DNA of 64,000 nucleotides from Streptomyces sp. CB02400 (lineage in GTDB: Bacteria; Actinomycetota; Actinomycetes; Streptomycetales; Streptomycetaceae), in contig NZ_LIWB01000013.1 in the NCBI RefSeq assembly GCF_001905725.1, positions 182,315 through 246,314 of the forward strand, written 5' to 3'. Below, in pieces: positions 25,061-34,326 of this stretch (positions are counted from its first letter, which is position 1; each line of letters starts with the position of its first letter). The notes below the pieces were generated by a model. That model had not been told where the DNA came from. It worked only from the letters and a program-made list of their open reading frames with translations, and made no database searches. Both the position numbers and the translations under genes were made by a program.

Positions 25061-25642
25061 TCACCCGGCGATCGCCTCCCACAGGCTCCACACGCCCAGA
25101 CCCAGCATCAGCAGCGCCGCGATCTGCGTGATCAGCTTGAGCGGAACCCGCTTCATCAGCGCCTTTCCGCCGACGATGCCGAGCCCGGCGACCGCCCACA
25201 GCGCGAGCACCGCACCCAGGCCGACGGAGAGCGGGTCGTCGTAGCGGGCGGCGAGGTTGGCCGTCATGATCTGCGTCAGGTCGCCGAACTCGGCGACCAG
25301 GATCAGCATGAATCCGGCCCCGGAGACCTTCCAGAAGGACTGGTTCTCCGGCTTGCGGACCTCCTCCTCGTCCTCGTCCTTCTTCATCAGCAGCACCGCC
25401 GCGCCACCCAGGAAGAGCACACCGGTGATCGCGTGCACGATCTGCTGCGGCAGCAGCGTGAGCACGCTTCCGGCCGCCACCGCGAGCGCGACGTGCAGCG
25501 CGAAGGCGGCGGCGACGCCGGCGAAGACGTAGGAGGCGCGGTAGCGGGTGCCGAGGACGAGGCCGGCGAGCGCGGTCTTGTCCGGCAGTTCGGCGAGGAA
25601 GACGACGCCGAAGACGACGGCCGTCACGGTCAGGCTGATCAA
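25061..25642 (-). CDS. TMEM165/GDT1 family Mn2+ exporter
   Basis: 193 residues from a TTG that follows GAGGAA; longer readings would run through the riboswitch expression region. Six membrane helices are arranged as two repeats, each with the family metal motif: FLAELPDKTALAG and LVAEFGDLTQIMT (E-x-G/P-D-K/x-T). An acidic loop (KKDEDEEEVRKPE) separates them. The family exports Mn2+ (or Ca2+) in exchange for protons. A yybP-ykoY aptamer upstream on the same strand strongly supports manganese homeostasis. The gene is monocistronic. Confidence 0.92.
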   Translation of the reverse strand: MISLTVTAVVFGVVFLAELPDKTALAGLVLGTRYRASYVFAGVAAAFALHVALAVAAGSVLTLLPQQIVHAITGVLFLGGAAVLLMKKDEDEEEVRKPENQSFWKVSGAGFMLILVAEFGDLTQIMTANLAARYDDPLSVGLGAVLALWAVAGLGIVGGKALMKRVPLKLITQIAALLMLGLGVWSLWEAIAG

Positions 25643-25725
25643 CGGTTCCTCAATCGGTCGGGACTGCCCCACCGAGAGTGCTGTGCGATTCCACGGGACA
25701 CCTCGGCACGGCAGCACACGCGGCA

Positions 25726-25745
25726 CCCGTGCCGTACGGCACGGG
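25726..25745 (-). terminator. Perfect palindrome between Mn aptamer and GDT1 gene
   Basis: A 10-bp perfect stem (CCCGTGCCGT and its complement) begins exactly at the aptamer's 3' side. It is the likely terminator or switching hairpin of the riboswitch, without a U-tract. Confidence 0.55.
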
Positions 25746-25875
25746 CGTGCACTGCTTGCCGAAGGTCTCGCTGGCCGACCTCGCGTCACGAGGCCCGCCT
25801 CCGGGCGCCGGCTCAGGCGAGCTGAGCAGTATGTCGACGGTCCGGCGAAGAGCTACTCCCCTTCTGCGCCGTCCA
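25745..25875 (-). ncRNA. yybP-ykoY manganese riboswitch
   Basis: Read on the minus strand it has AAGGGGAGTAGCT, then GTCGACATACT, and about 85 nt later GGCCAGCGAGACCTTCGGCA running into AAGCAG. These are the conserved L1/L3 and P3.1 elements of the yybP-ykoY aptamer that bind Mn2+. It leads the GDT1-family exporter, a known association of this class. Outer boundaries are approximate. Confidence 0.88.
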
Positions 25876-26046
25876 TGGTACGCGAGGTCCGCGCCGGACC
25901 TCGTACGCGGAAACTTCACGCCTGAACCATAGACGTGTCATGCACACGTCATTAGCTTCTTACCGGATCCACCCCTCCCGGCCACCCGGCGTGCCGAGCA
26001 TTCCCCTGCCCGCACGTCAACGGCCCCACCACACAAGGGAGTTCGC

Positions 26047-26691
26047 ATGCCGAAGCTCTACGCGCGTCGACAGCTCAGCATAGTCGCGGCGCTCACCGGA
26101 CTCATAGCCTCCGTCGGCCTGTTCAACGGACCGACCGCCTCCGCCGCCCTCCCCACCCCGGTCAGCGCCACCACCGCCCGCGGCTACCTCGCCGCCCTCG
26201 ACGTCCGCGCCGAGGACCGCACCGGCTACGACCGCGACCTCTTCCCGCACTGGATCACCCAGTCCGGCACCTGCAACACCCGCGAGACCGTCCTCAAGCG
26301 CGACGGCTCGGGCGTCGTCACCGACTCCTCCTGCGCCGCCACCCGCGGAAGCTGGTACTCCCCGTACGACGGCGCCACCTGGTCCGCCGCCTCCGACGTC
26401 GACATCGACCACCTCGTCCCGCTCGCCGAGGCCTGGGACTCCGGCGCCGGCTCCTGGTCCACCTCGCGGCGCCAGTCCTTCGCCAACGACCTGACCCGCC
26501 CGCAGCTCCTCGCCGTCACGGACAACGTCAACCAGTCCAAGGGCGACCAGGACCCGGCCACCTGGATGCCGTCGCGCTCGGCCTACCGCTGCACCTACGT
26601 CCGCGCCTGGGTCCAGGTGAAGTACTACTACGACCTGTCGGTCGACTCCGCCGAGAAGTCCGCCCTGCAGAACCACCTCGCGAGCTGCTGA
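26047..26691 (+). CDS. Secreted HNH (DUF1524/GmrSD-type) nuclease
   Basis: 214 residues; ATG preceded by AAGGGAG. A signal peptide ends at ASAALP. The nuclease core is VDIDHLVPLAEAWDSG (catalytic His of the HNH/beta-beta-alpha metal fold) and LAVTDNVNQSKGDQDPATWMP. Three Cys pairs (CNT, CAA, CTY, terminal C) suggest disulfides after export. Streptomycetes secrete such nucleases for nutrient salvage and during development. Confidence 0.9.
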   Translation: MPKLYARRQLSIVAALTGLIASVGLFNGPTASAALPTPVSATTARGYLAALDVRAEDRTGYDRDLFPHWITQSGTCNTRETVLKRDGSGVVTDSSCAATRGSWYSPYDGATWSAASDVDIDHLVPLAEAWDSGAGSWSTSRRQSFANDLTRPQLLAVTDNVNQSKGDQDPATWMPSRSAYRCTYVRAWVQVKYYYDLSVDSAEKSALQNHLASC

Positions 26692-26771
26692 GACGAATTG
26701 CCGGGCGCGCAAATCTCCCCGGCGGCCTCCGTCGCTGCGTACCGTACGGGGCGACGGAGGAAGGGGTCACC

Positions 26772-28418
<1,647 letters not shown>

Positions 28419-28577
28419 GGTCCGGAACCTGTGAGTCGCCTGTGAACCATGGTGTGGATTCGGTCACGCCGATGGTCATGACGGCGGGGTGGACGCCGTA
28501 TTGACCGGCGGGAGCGGGCGCCTGAACAGCCGAACCAGGGCAAACCCGAGGGCTAAATGTTGAACTTGCAAGTATGA

Positions 28578-28593
28578 GTTAGGGACACCTAAC
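28578..28593. promoter_or_regulatory. Inverted repeat GTTAGG-GACA-CCTAAC upstream of DoxX
   Basis: A perfect 6-bp dyad ~75 bp before the DoxX start. The 19-mer at 28574-28592 matches 14 of 19 positions of the Streptomyces DmdR/DtxR iron box TTAGGTTAGGCTCACCTAA. An adjacent palindrome ACTTGCAAGT lies at 28564-28573. Regulator identity is open. Confidence 0.45.
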
Positions 28594-28668
28594 GTGGGGA
28601 GTCGACTCGGTTCCGTCCCCCGGACCGGCCCCACCCGGGGACCGGCCTGACCGAAGGAGACCCCCCAC

Positions 28669-29121
28669 ATGACCGGACGCCTCAACAGCGCCCAGCCATA
28701 TGCCCTGGGCATGTTCCGCATCGTCATCGGACTGCTCTTCGCCTGCCACGGCGCCGTGGACCTGCTCGGCCTGTTCGGCGGCGCGGACGGCAGCGGCGGC
28801 ACCGTCGAGACCGGCACCTGGCCCGGCTGGTACGCGGCCCTGATCGAACTCGTCGGCGGCACCCTGGTCCTGCTCGGCCTCGGCACCCGCGCCGCCGCGT
28901 TCATCTCGTCCGGCGCGATGGCCTACGCGTACTTCAAGGTCCACCAGCCCCAGGCCCTGTGGCCGATAGAGAACAACGGCGAGGGCGCGGCCATGTACTG
29001 CTGGGCCATGTTCCTGCTGGTGTTCACCGGCTCCGGAGCCCTCGGCCTGGACCGCCTGTTCACCAAGCACTCGTCGGCGAACGGCGAACGGGAGGCGGAG
29101 CGGACCCCGGTGACGGCCTGA
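28669..29121 (+). CDS. DoxX family membrane protein
   Basis: 150 residues with four membrane helices (LGMFRIVIGLLFACHGAVDLLGL opens the family domain, then WYAALIELVGGTLVLLGLGTRAAAF). A GAAGGAG site lies just upstream. DoxX proteins are linked to oxidative and thiol stress (membrane oxidoreductase complex in mycobacteria). Two palindromes in the promoter region suggest regulated expression, possibly by iron or by a MarR-type factor. Confidence 0.9.
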   Translation: MTGRLNSAQPYALGMFRIVIGLLFACHGAVDLLGLFGGADGSGGTVETGTWPGWYAALIELVGGTLVLLGLGTRAAAFISSGAMAYAYFKVHQPQALWPIENNGEGAAMYCWAMFLLVFTGSGALGLDRLFTKHSSANGEREAERTPVTA

Positions 29122-29431
29122 CCGTCCTCCCCATGGGGGCGTACGAGCCCACGAGGTCGCACGGGCCCACGGGGCGCACGAACCCACGGGGTGCACGAAC
29201 CCACGGGCCGCACGGGTGCCCTCCCTGCGCAAAGGGGGAGGGCACCCTTCCCCTTTGCGCAGGGAAAGAGAAAGGGAACGCCAGGCGCTGACCACACGAA
29301 CCCCCCGTGACCTTTCTGTCACTCACCGGGCGTACGCTGTATGGCTGTCATCGGCCACTCCTGCCACTCCTGCCGCTCCCCGCGTCAGCGCGGCACGGCG
29401 CGGCCCTGCGGGGGAGCCACGGGGAGTTCGG
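29122..29431. other. Leader/spacer with tandem 16-17-nt repeats and two exclusive hairpins
   Basis: Four to five degenerate units of GCACGAACCCACGGG lie at 29138-29213. Hairpin 1 pairs 29214-29225 with 29236-29247 (12 bp). Hairpin 2 pairs 29223-29237 with 29250-29264 (15 bp). They share bases, so only one can form at a time. They lie 8-190 nt upstream of the likely DedA-like start and after the DoxX stop, so they may be a terminator or attenuator. Confidence 0.65.
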
Positions 29432-30034
29432 GTGGAAAGTCTGGGGTCGCTGGTCGGCAGCCCATGGATCTATGCGGTGGTGGCCCTCTCGGTCCTGCTC
29501 GACGTGTTCCTCCCGGTCCTGCCGAGCGGAGTACTGGTGATCACCGCGGCCACGGCGGCGGCCGCGGGCACGGCGACCGACGTGCCCGACATCCTGGTGC
29601 TGACGCTGTGCGCCGCCACCGCCTCCGTCCTGGGCGACCTGGTGGCCTACCGTCTCGCCTGGCGCGGTGGCGCCCGGCTGGACAGGGCGATCGCCCGTTC
29701 GCGGCGGCTGAAGAGCGCGCAGGAACGTCTCGGCGCGGCGCTCGCCCGGGGCGGCGGCGCCCTGGTCGTCCTCGCCCGCTTCGCCCCGGCCGGACGCTCG
29801 GTGGTCTCCCTCGGCGCCGGCGCCGCACGCCACCGCGCCCGCGACTTCCTCCCCTGGTCCGCCCTGGCCGGGCTGTCCTGGGCCACGTACAGCGTGGCCC
29901 TCGGCTACTTCGGCGCCCACTGGCTGGGCGCGACCTGGCTGGCCACGGCGGTATCGGTGGGCGCGCTGTTCGCAGCGGGCGCAGGCGCGGGCTACCTGAT
30001 GCGCCGCCGCCCACGCCCTTCGGAAGCAGGCTGA
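29432..30034 (+). CDS. DedA-like (VTT domain) membrane protein
   Basis: 200 residues; the GTG at 29432 with GGGGAG upstream is preferred to earlier in-frame starts that read through the hairpins. It has helix-rich VTT features: LLDVFLPVLPSGVLVI near the N-terminus (re-entrant loop with Pro), ASVLGDLVAYRLAWRGG, and FAPAGRSVVSLGAGAAR (the R-x3-P/G-type loop). DedA proteins are membrane transporters such as undecaprenyl-phosphate flippases. The substrate here is unknown. Confidence 0.8.
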   Translation: MESLGSLVGSPWIYAVVALSVLLDVFLPVLPSGVLVITAATAAAAGTATDVPDILVLTLCAATASVLGDLVAYRLAWRGGARLDRAIARSRRLKSAQERLGAALARGGGALVVLARFAPAGRSVVSLGAGAARHRARDFLPWSALAGLSWATYSVALGYFGAHWLGATWLATAVSVGALFAAGAGAGYLMRRRPRPSEAG

Positions 30035-30038
30035 GCCG

Positions 30039-30120
30039 CGGGCAACCGCACCGCCGGGACAGCGCCCACCCCGCCTCGTCACTACGGGCAACCGCACCGC
30101 CGGGACAGCGCCCACCCCGC
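30039..30120. repeat. Two perfect 36-nt direct repeats
   Basis: CGGGCAACCGCACCGCCGGG and the following 16 nt occur at 30039-30074 and again, identical, at 30085-30120 (46-nt period). They lie between the DedA-like gene and DUF2277. The following 35 nt resemble the 3' part of the dispersed repeat in the EcfT gene. Confidence 0.85.
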
Positions 30121-30160
30121 GAACGCCGGGCTGCGAAACAACCCCCCGCCCAGCCCTGAC

Positions 30161-30202
30161 ACCGGCACCGGCACCGGCACCGGCACCGGCACCGGCACCG
30201 GC
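30161..30202. repeat. Hexanucleotide microsatellite (ACCGGC)x7
   Basis: Seven perfect tandem copies end 6 nt past the DUF2277 stop codon. Such short arrays are prone to slippage; no coding role. Confidence 0.95.
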
Positions 30203-30208
30203 GAGGCC

Positions 30209-30442
30209 CTACCCCGCCGCCCGCCGCGCCGCGCCCCCACGCACCTCCAACCCGTCCAGCAACTCGGCCGTCGCCAAGGCAACCGCCTCCACCGCCCGTT
30301 CGAACACCTCGCGATTATGGGCGGCCGGCGCCCGGAACCCGGACACCTTCCTCACGTACTGCAGGGCGGCAGCCCGGATCTCCTCTTCCGTGGCCTCCTC
30401 AGGCTGCACGGGCGGACGCAGGGTCTTGATACTCCGGCACAT
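30209..30442 (-). CDS. DUF2277 family small protein
   Basis: 77 residues. The start MCRSIKTLRPP and core EEIRAAALQYVRKVSGFRAP followed by VFERAVEAVALATAELLDGL are the DUF2277 signature. Function unknown; the Cys2 is conserved in the family. It is divergent from the small leaderless gene at 30509. Confidence 0.9.
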   Translation of the reverse strand: MCRSIKTLRPPVQPEEATEEEIRAAALQYVRKVSGFRAPAAHNREVFERAVEAVALATAELLDGLEVRGGAARRAAG

Positions 30443-30508
30443 GCCTTCAGTCTGACGCGCCCCCTCGGTAACTCGCCACCCAAAATCGAACAGGCGTATT
30501 ATTGAATC

Positions 30509-30850
30509 GTGGCTGCGACCTACGATTTTCCGAGTGACCTCCTCGCCGGTCAGGAGGAACTGCGACAGGTCCAGGGCGAGTTGTCCGCCCTGCTGAAGCG
30601 GCTCCCCTGGTCGGTCGAGCCCCTCGACGGCTTCAGCGACGACAACGGCTGGCGCAAGATCGAGCGCCCCGCCTCACCCGGCTGGACCGCCGACGAACAG
30701 GCCGAGGTGGAGAAGCTCCGGCAGCGGGAGCACGAGCTCGCGGTGTTCGTCAGCACCCACCGCTACTGGGCCGAACTCACCGGCGCCGATCGCATGCACG
30801 CCCGCTCCCGGCTCAAGCACACCCGCGAGGAGACGAAGGAGTCCTCGTAG
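30509..30850 (+). CDS. Conserved hypothetical small charged protein, likely leaderless
   Basis: 113 residues from a GTG. A -10 box TATTAT (30497-30502) ends 6 nt before the GTG and there is no ribosome site, which fits a leaderless mRNA. The protein is helical and charged (EELRQVQGELSALLKRLPW, DEQAEVEKLRQREHELAVF), with no membrane segment. It is common in streptomycetes but I cannot assign a function. Confidence 0.75.
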   Translation: MAATYDFPSDLLAGQEELRQVQGELSALLKRLPWSVEPLDGFSDDNGWRKIERPASPGWTADEQAEVEKLRQREHELAVFVSTHRYWAELTGADRMHARSRLKHTREETKESS

Positions 30851-30903
30851 GACTGGCGGAAGGAAGGACGGACGGGCGGAAGAGCCGGGGAGACACAACG
30901 ACA

Positions 30904-30932
30904 AGGGCCCCCGGAGCGACTCCGGAGGCCCT
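30904..30932. terminator. Bidirectional terminator between small gene and tRNA-Val
   Basis: Hairpin with arms AGGGCC-CCGGAG and CTCCGG-GGCCCT around a CGA loop. It lies 54 nt past the plus-strand gene stop and directly 3' of the minus-strand tRNA. Confidence 0.75.
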
Positions 30933-30941
30933 GTGTCCCGG

Positions 30942-31013
<72 letters not shown>

Positions 31014-31168
31014 GGGACCCGGGCCGTGCGCCCAGGTCGAGTGGACAGCCTACATGGCCGGGGGCACGGACCGGCACACCGCCTACCGGCGATCACCGGG
31101 AGGGAGGGAACAATAGTCGCATTCTTTATCAGTGGTTATCCGTCTTCATCAGTCTTTATCTTGATGGT

Positions 31169-31753
31169 GTGAAGCTTTCCGAGTGGGCGGCGCGTAATGG
31201 CGTGCACTACCAGACCGCGTGGTCGTGGGCGAAGGAGGGCCGTATGCCGGTCCCTGTCGTGCAGACGCCGTCCGGTATGTGACTGGTCGAAGAGTCCTCG
31301 CCCGAGGTCACTGGGCGGACGGTGGCGTATTGCCGTGTCTCGTTCGTTGAGCAGAGGGCGGATCTCGATCGGCAGGTCTCCCGCGTCGTGCGGGAAGCAG
31401 GCGGGCTGGGGCTCTCCGTCGCCGAGGTGGTGACCGAGGTCGGTTCCGGGCTGGACGGGAAGCGGCCCAAGCTGCACCGCGTCCTGTCGGATCCGGCCGT
31501 TGCCGTCATCGTCGTGGAGCATCGCGACCGGCTGGCCCGTTTCGGGGTCGAGCATCTGGAATCGGCGTTGTCGGCTTCCGGCCGGCGCCTGGTGGTGCTC
31601 GATCCGCAGGAGCCGACCAGCGACCTGGTCCGGGACATCACCGAAGTCCTCACGTCGCTGTGCACCCGGCTGTACGGGCAGCGGACGGCGAAGGACCGTG
31701 CCGCTCGCGCTGTCGCCGAGGCCACCGCCCCGGCGGCGGAGACGACCGGGTGA
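31169..31753 (+). pseudogene. tnpA: IS607 TnpA serine recombinase, broken by an in-frame TGA
   Basis: The frame starts at GTG 31169 with a MerR-like helix-turn-helix (KLSEWAARNGVHYQTAWSWAKEGRMPVPV). It meets TGA at 31280-31282 where related proteins continue PSG-x-x-V; a TGG to TGA change would explain it. Beyond the stop the resolvase domain is intact: AYCRVSFVEQRADLDRQVSR with the catalytic Ser, VVVEHRDRLARFG, and VLDPQEPTSDLVRDI. Full length would be ~194 residues. A GTG restart at 31322 would give a catalytic domain without DNA-binding head. Confidence 0.8.
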
Positions 31754-33243
31754 GCGGGGCGGAGTCCGCCGGGAGCGGGAAGGAGAAGCGCCGGAGGTTC
31801 GAGGCGCGGCCCGGCTTCCACGTCGTGGGCCACAGGCTCGCCCTCGACCCCAACGCGTCCGTCTTGCGGGCTCTGGCCTCGCATTGCGGAGCGGCGCGGG
31901 TCGCCTACAACTGGGCGGTGCGGCATGTACTGGCAAGTTGGTCGCAGCGTGCGGCGGAGGAGACCTACGGCATCTGCGAAGCAGAGCGTGTTCCGTGGCG
32001 GTCGTGGTCGCTGCCTTCGTTGCGGAAGGCGTTCAACGAGGCCAAGCACACCGACCCGTTCCTGCGCCAGTGGTGGGCGCAGAACTCCAAAGAGGCCTAC
32101 AACACCGGCCTCGCAAACGCTGCCGCCGCGTTCGACAACTACGCCAGGTCCCGGCGCGGTGAGCGCAAGGGCGTGGCAATGGGCAGGCCTCGTTTGAAGT
32201 CGAAGCGGAAGGCCCGTTTGGCGTGCAGGTTCACCACCGGCACCATTCGTCTCGATGACCGGCGGCATATCGTCCTGCCCCGCCTCGGTCGGATCCGCCT
32301 TCACGAGAACGCCCAGCCTCTCGTGGACGCGATCAGCGCCGGCGGGATGCGGATTCTGTCGGTGACGGTGCGGTTCGAACGGGGCCGCTGGTTCGCGGTC
32401 CTGCAGACCGAGGAACGCCGCACCATCACCCCTGCCACCCGGCCCGGCACGGCGGTCGGGATCGACCTCGGCGTGAAGACGCTCCTCGTCATGGCGGACT
32501 CGACCGGCAAAGTCCGCGAAGTCGCCAACCCCAAGCACTACGACCAGGCCCTCACGCAGCTTCGGAAGGCATCCCGGACCGTTTCCCGCCGACGCGGCCC
32601 GGACCGGCGCACCGGGCAGGCCCCGTCCCGCCGCTGGGAGAAAGCCGACGCCGTCCGCAACCGGGTGCACCACCGGGTGGCGAACCTGCGGGAGAACCAT
32701 CTCCACCAGGCCACCGCGCATATCCCCGCCGAGTACGGCACCGTCGTGGTCGAGGACCTCAACGTCAAAGGCATGGTCCGCAACCGGCGTCTGTCCCGCC
32801 GTATCTCCGACGCGGCATTCGGGGAACTGCGGCGCCAGCTCACCTACAAGACCCAGCGCCACGGTGGACGTCTGATCGTCGCCGACCGCTGGATGCCCTC
32901 CTCGAAGACCTGCTCCCGCTGCGGTGTGGTGAAAGCCAAGCTGCCCCTCGGCATGCGTGTCTTCGAGTGCGACGCCTGCGGATTCGCCCTGGACCGGGAC
33001 GCGAACGCAGGCCACAACCTGGCCGCTCTCGCGGTGGCCAACCGTGAAACGGGTACCGGAGTGGCCGGAGACCCGGGCCCCACCCTGGCGGTGGTGCCGA
33101 AGCCTCGTGGAGCCGAGCAGAAGACCCGCACCACCCGAACCCGCAAGGGGACGGGCACGCGGGCGGCTGGCGCAACACCCCGCCAGAGGACGGAAACGAG
33201 AGATCGTCGACAGGACACCGGACACGAGCAACTCGTACTCTGA
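31750..33243 (+). CDS. tnpB: TnpB, RNA-guided RuvC-like nuclease of the IS607 element
   Basis: 497 residues from a GTG overlapping the tnpA stop (GTGA). The three RuvC acidic residues are present: D239 in GIDLGVKTLL, E335 in VVVEDLNVKGM and D417 in DRDANAGHNLA. A zinc finger (CSRCGVVK...CDACG) lies between the last two. The N-terminus has the helical domain HCGAARVAYNWAVRHVLA. The C-terminal ~70 residues are basic and low-complexity, as expected where the guide RNA overlaps the gene end. The protein appears functional although its partner tnpA is broken. Guide RNA would extend past the right end into host sequence at ~33314. Confidence 0.9.
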   Translation: MSGAESAGSGKEKRRRFEARPGFHVVGHRLALDPNASVLRALASHCGAARVAYNWAVRHVLASWSQRAAEETYGICEAERVPWRSWSLPSLRKAFNEAKHTDPFLRQWWAQNSKEAYNTGLANAAAAFDNYARSRRGERKGVAMGRPRLKSKRKARLACRFTTGTIRLDDRRHIVLPRLGRIRLHENAQPLVDAISAGGMRILSVTVRFERGRWFAVLQTEERRTITPATRPGTAVGIDLGVKTLLVMADSTGKVREVANPKHYDQALTQLRKASRTVSRRRGPDRRTGQAPSRRWEKADAVRNRVHHRVANLRENHLHQATAHIPAEYGTVVVEDLNVKGMVRNRRLSRRISDAAFGELRRQLTYKTQRHGGRLIVADRWMPSSKTCSRCGVVKAKLPLGMRVFECDACGFALDRDANAGHNLAALAVANRETGTGVAGDPGPTLAVVPKPRGAEQKTRTTRTRKGTGTRAAGATPRQRTETRDRRQDTGHEQLVL

Positions 33244-33433
33244 CGACACCGTCACGAACCTTCCAGGCGGAAACACCCGGAATGCTGAGAGTCACTGAGA
33301 CTCAAAGCAACGGATATCCCCACCCCGGATCCACCAGCTACCCGGATCCCCCCGCGGGCTCCCCGTCCGTACGGTCGAAGAGCGCCCGGACACCGCCGGC
33401 GAGCGCCACCGTCCGTCCCAGGGGGAGACCGTC

Positions 33434-34252
33434 ATGACCCGCACCACCACCCGTACCGCCCGGATCACCGGCCCCGCCTCCGGCCGCCGCGCCGCGTGGA
33501 CCCGCGTCCTCGCCCTCGCCGGGTCCACCGTGGTGATCGTCGCGGGCGTGAGCGCCTGCGGGGCGTCGGCCGCCGACGACGACGATCCCGACCACCGGTC
33601 CTTCGACCTGCCCGGCAGGACCCTCACCATCGACTCCGACGACTCCGCCCTCGAGATCGTCGCCTCGGACGAGAACCCCTCGGGCAAGGTCGGGGTCACC
33701 CGGTGGTTCCAGGGCACCGTCGCCATCGGCACGGACCCGGAGGTCACCTGGTCCATGGACGGCGACCGGCTGGTGCTGCGGGAGAAGTGCTCCGGGCTCG
33801 TCGCCAACTGCTCCACCAAGCACCGCATCGAGGTACCCCGCGGCGTCTCCGTCAAGGTCGAGGAGAAGGACGGCAGCGTGCGGGCGCGGGGCTTCCGCGA
33901 CGCGCTGAGCATCCGTACGACGGACGGTTCGGTCCGTGTCACGGACTCCACCGGGCCGCTGGAACTGCGCACCGGTGACGGGTCCGTGCGCGCGGAGGTC
34001 TCCTCCCGTACGGTGCGCACCCACAGCGGTGACGGCTCGGTCCACCTCGAACTGGCCGCCGTACCCGACCTGGTGGACTCCCGCAGTGGCGACGGTTCCC
34101 TGACGATCGACCTGCCGCGGGCCTCCTACCGCGTGGACACCGAGACCGGTGACGGCGCCGAGGACGTGTCCGTGCCCCGCGACGACTCCAGCTCCCATGT
34201 GGTGACCGCGCGCACCGGCGACGGCAAACTCACCGTCCGCACGGCGAACTGA
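33434..34252 (+). CDS. DUF4097 (beta-strand repeat) lipoprotein
   Basis: 272 residues; ATG with GGGGGAG upstream. A signal region ends in a lipobox-like VSACG (Cys ~43). The rest is a beta-helix-like DUF4097 domain made of short repeats around DGSVR: EKDGSVRARGF, TTDGSVRVTDS, TGDGSVRAEVS, SGDGSVHLELA, SGDGSLTIDLP, TGDGKLTVRT. Probably anchored outside the membrane; the function of the family is unknown. Confidence 0.85.
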   Translation: MTRTTTRTARITGPASGRRAAWTRVLALAGSTVVIVAGVSACGASAADDDDPDHRSFDLPGRTLTIDSDDSALEIVASDENPSGKVGVTRWFQGTVAIGTDPEVTWSMDGDRLVLREKCSGLVANCSTKHRIEVPRGVSVKVEEKDGSVRARGFRDALSIRTTDGSVRVTDSTGPLELRTGDGSVRAEVSSRTVRTHSGDGSVHLELAAVPDLVDSRSGDGSLTIDLPRASYRVDTETGDGAEDVSVPRDDSSSHVVTARTGDGKLTVRTAN

Positions 34253-34326
34253 CCGACCCGTGTCTTCGTCCTTCACCGGTGGGAGAATGACATCGGGCAG
34301 GGCGAACGACAGTACGGGAGAGGGAT

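Larger units (their letters stand above)
31107..33313 (+). mobile_element. IS607-type insertion sequence (tnpA pseudogene + tnpB)
   Basis: The element contains a serine-recombinase tnpA and an overlapping tnpB, the IS607 layout. Its left end is AT-rich with subterminal direct repeats TCTTTATCAGT, TCTTCATCAGT and TCTTTATCTT at 31123-31162, likely recombinase sites. The right end has a small hairpin GAGTC-ACTGA-GACTC at 33289-33303. IS607 elements insert at GG without target duplication; the bounds are placed at the nearest GG (31107, 33312-33313) and are uncertain by tens of bases. Confidence 0.75.

Noticed and set aside
31322..31753. Intact short recombinase from GTG 31322
   Set aside because: It would lack the DNA-binding head that precedes the stop; the upstream frame clearly encodes that head, so a nonsense mutation is the simpler reading.
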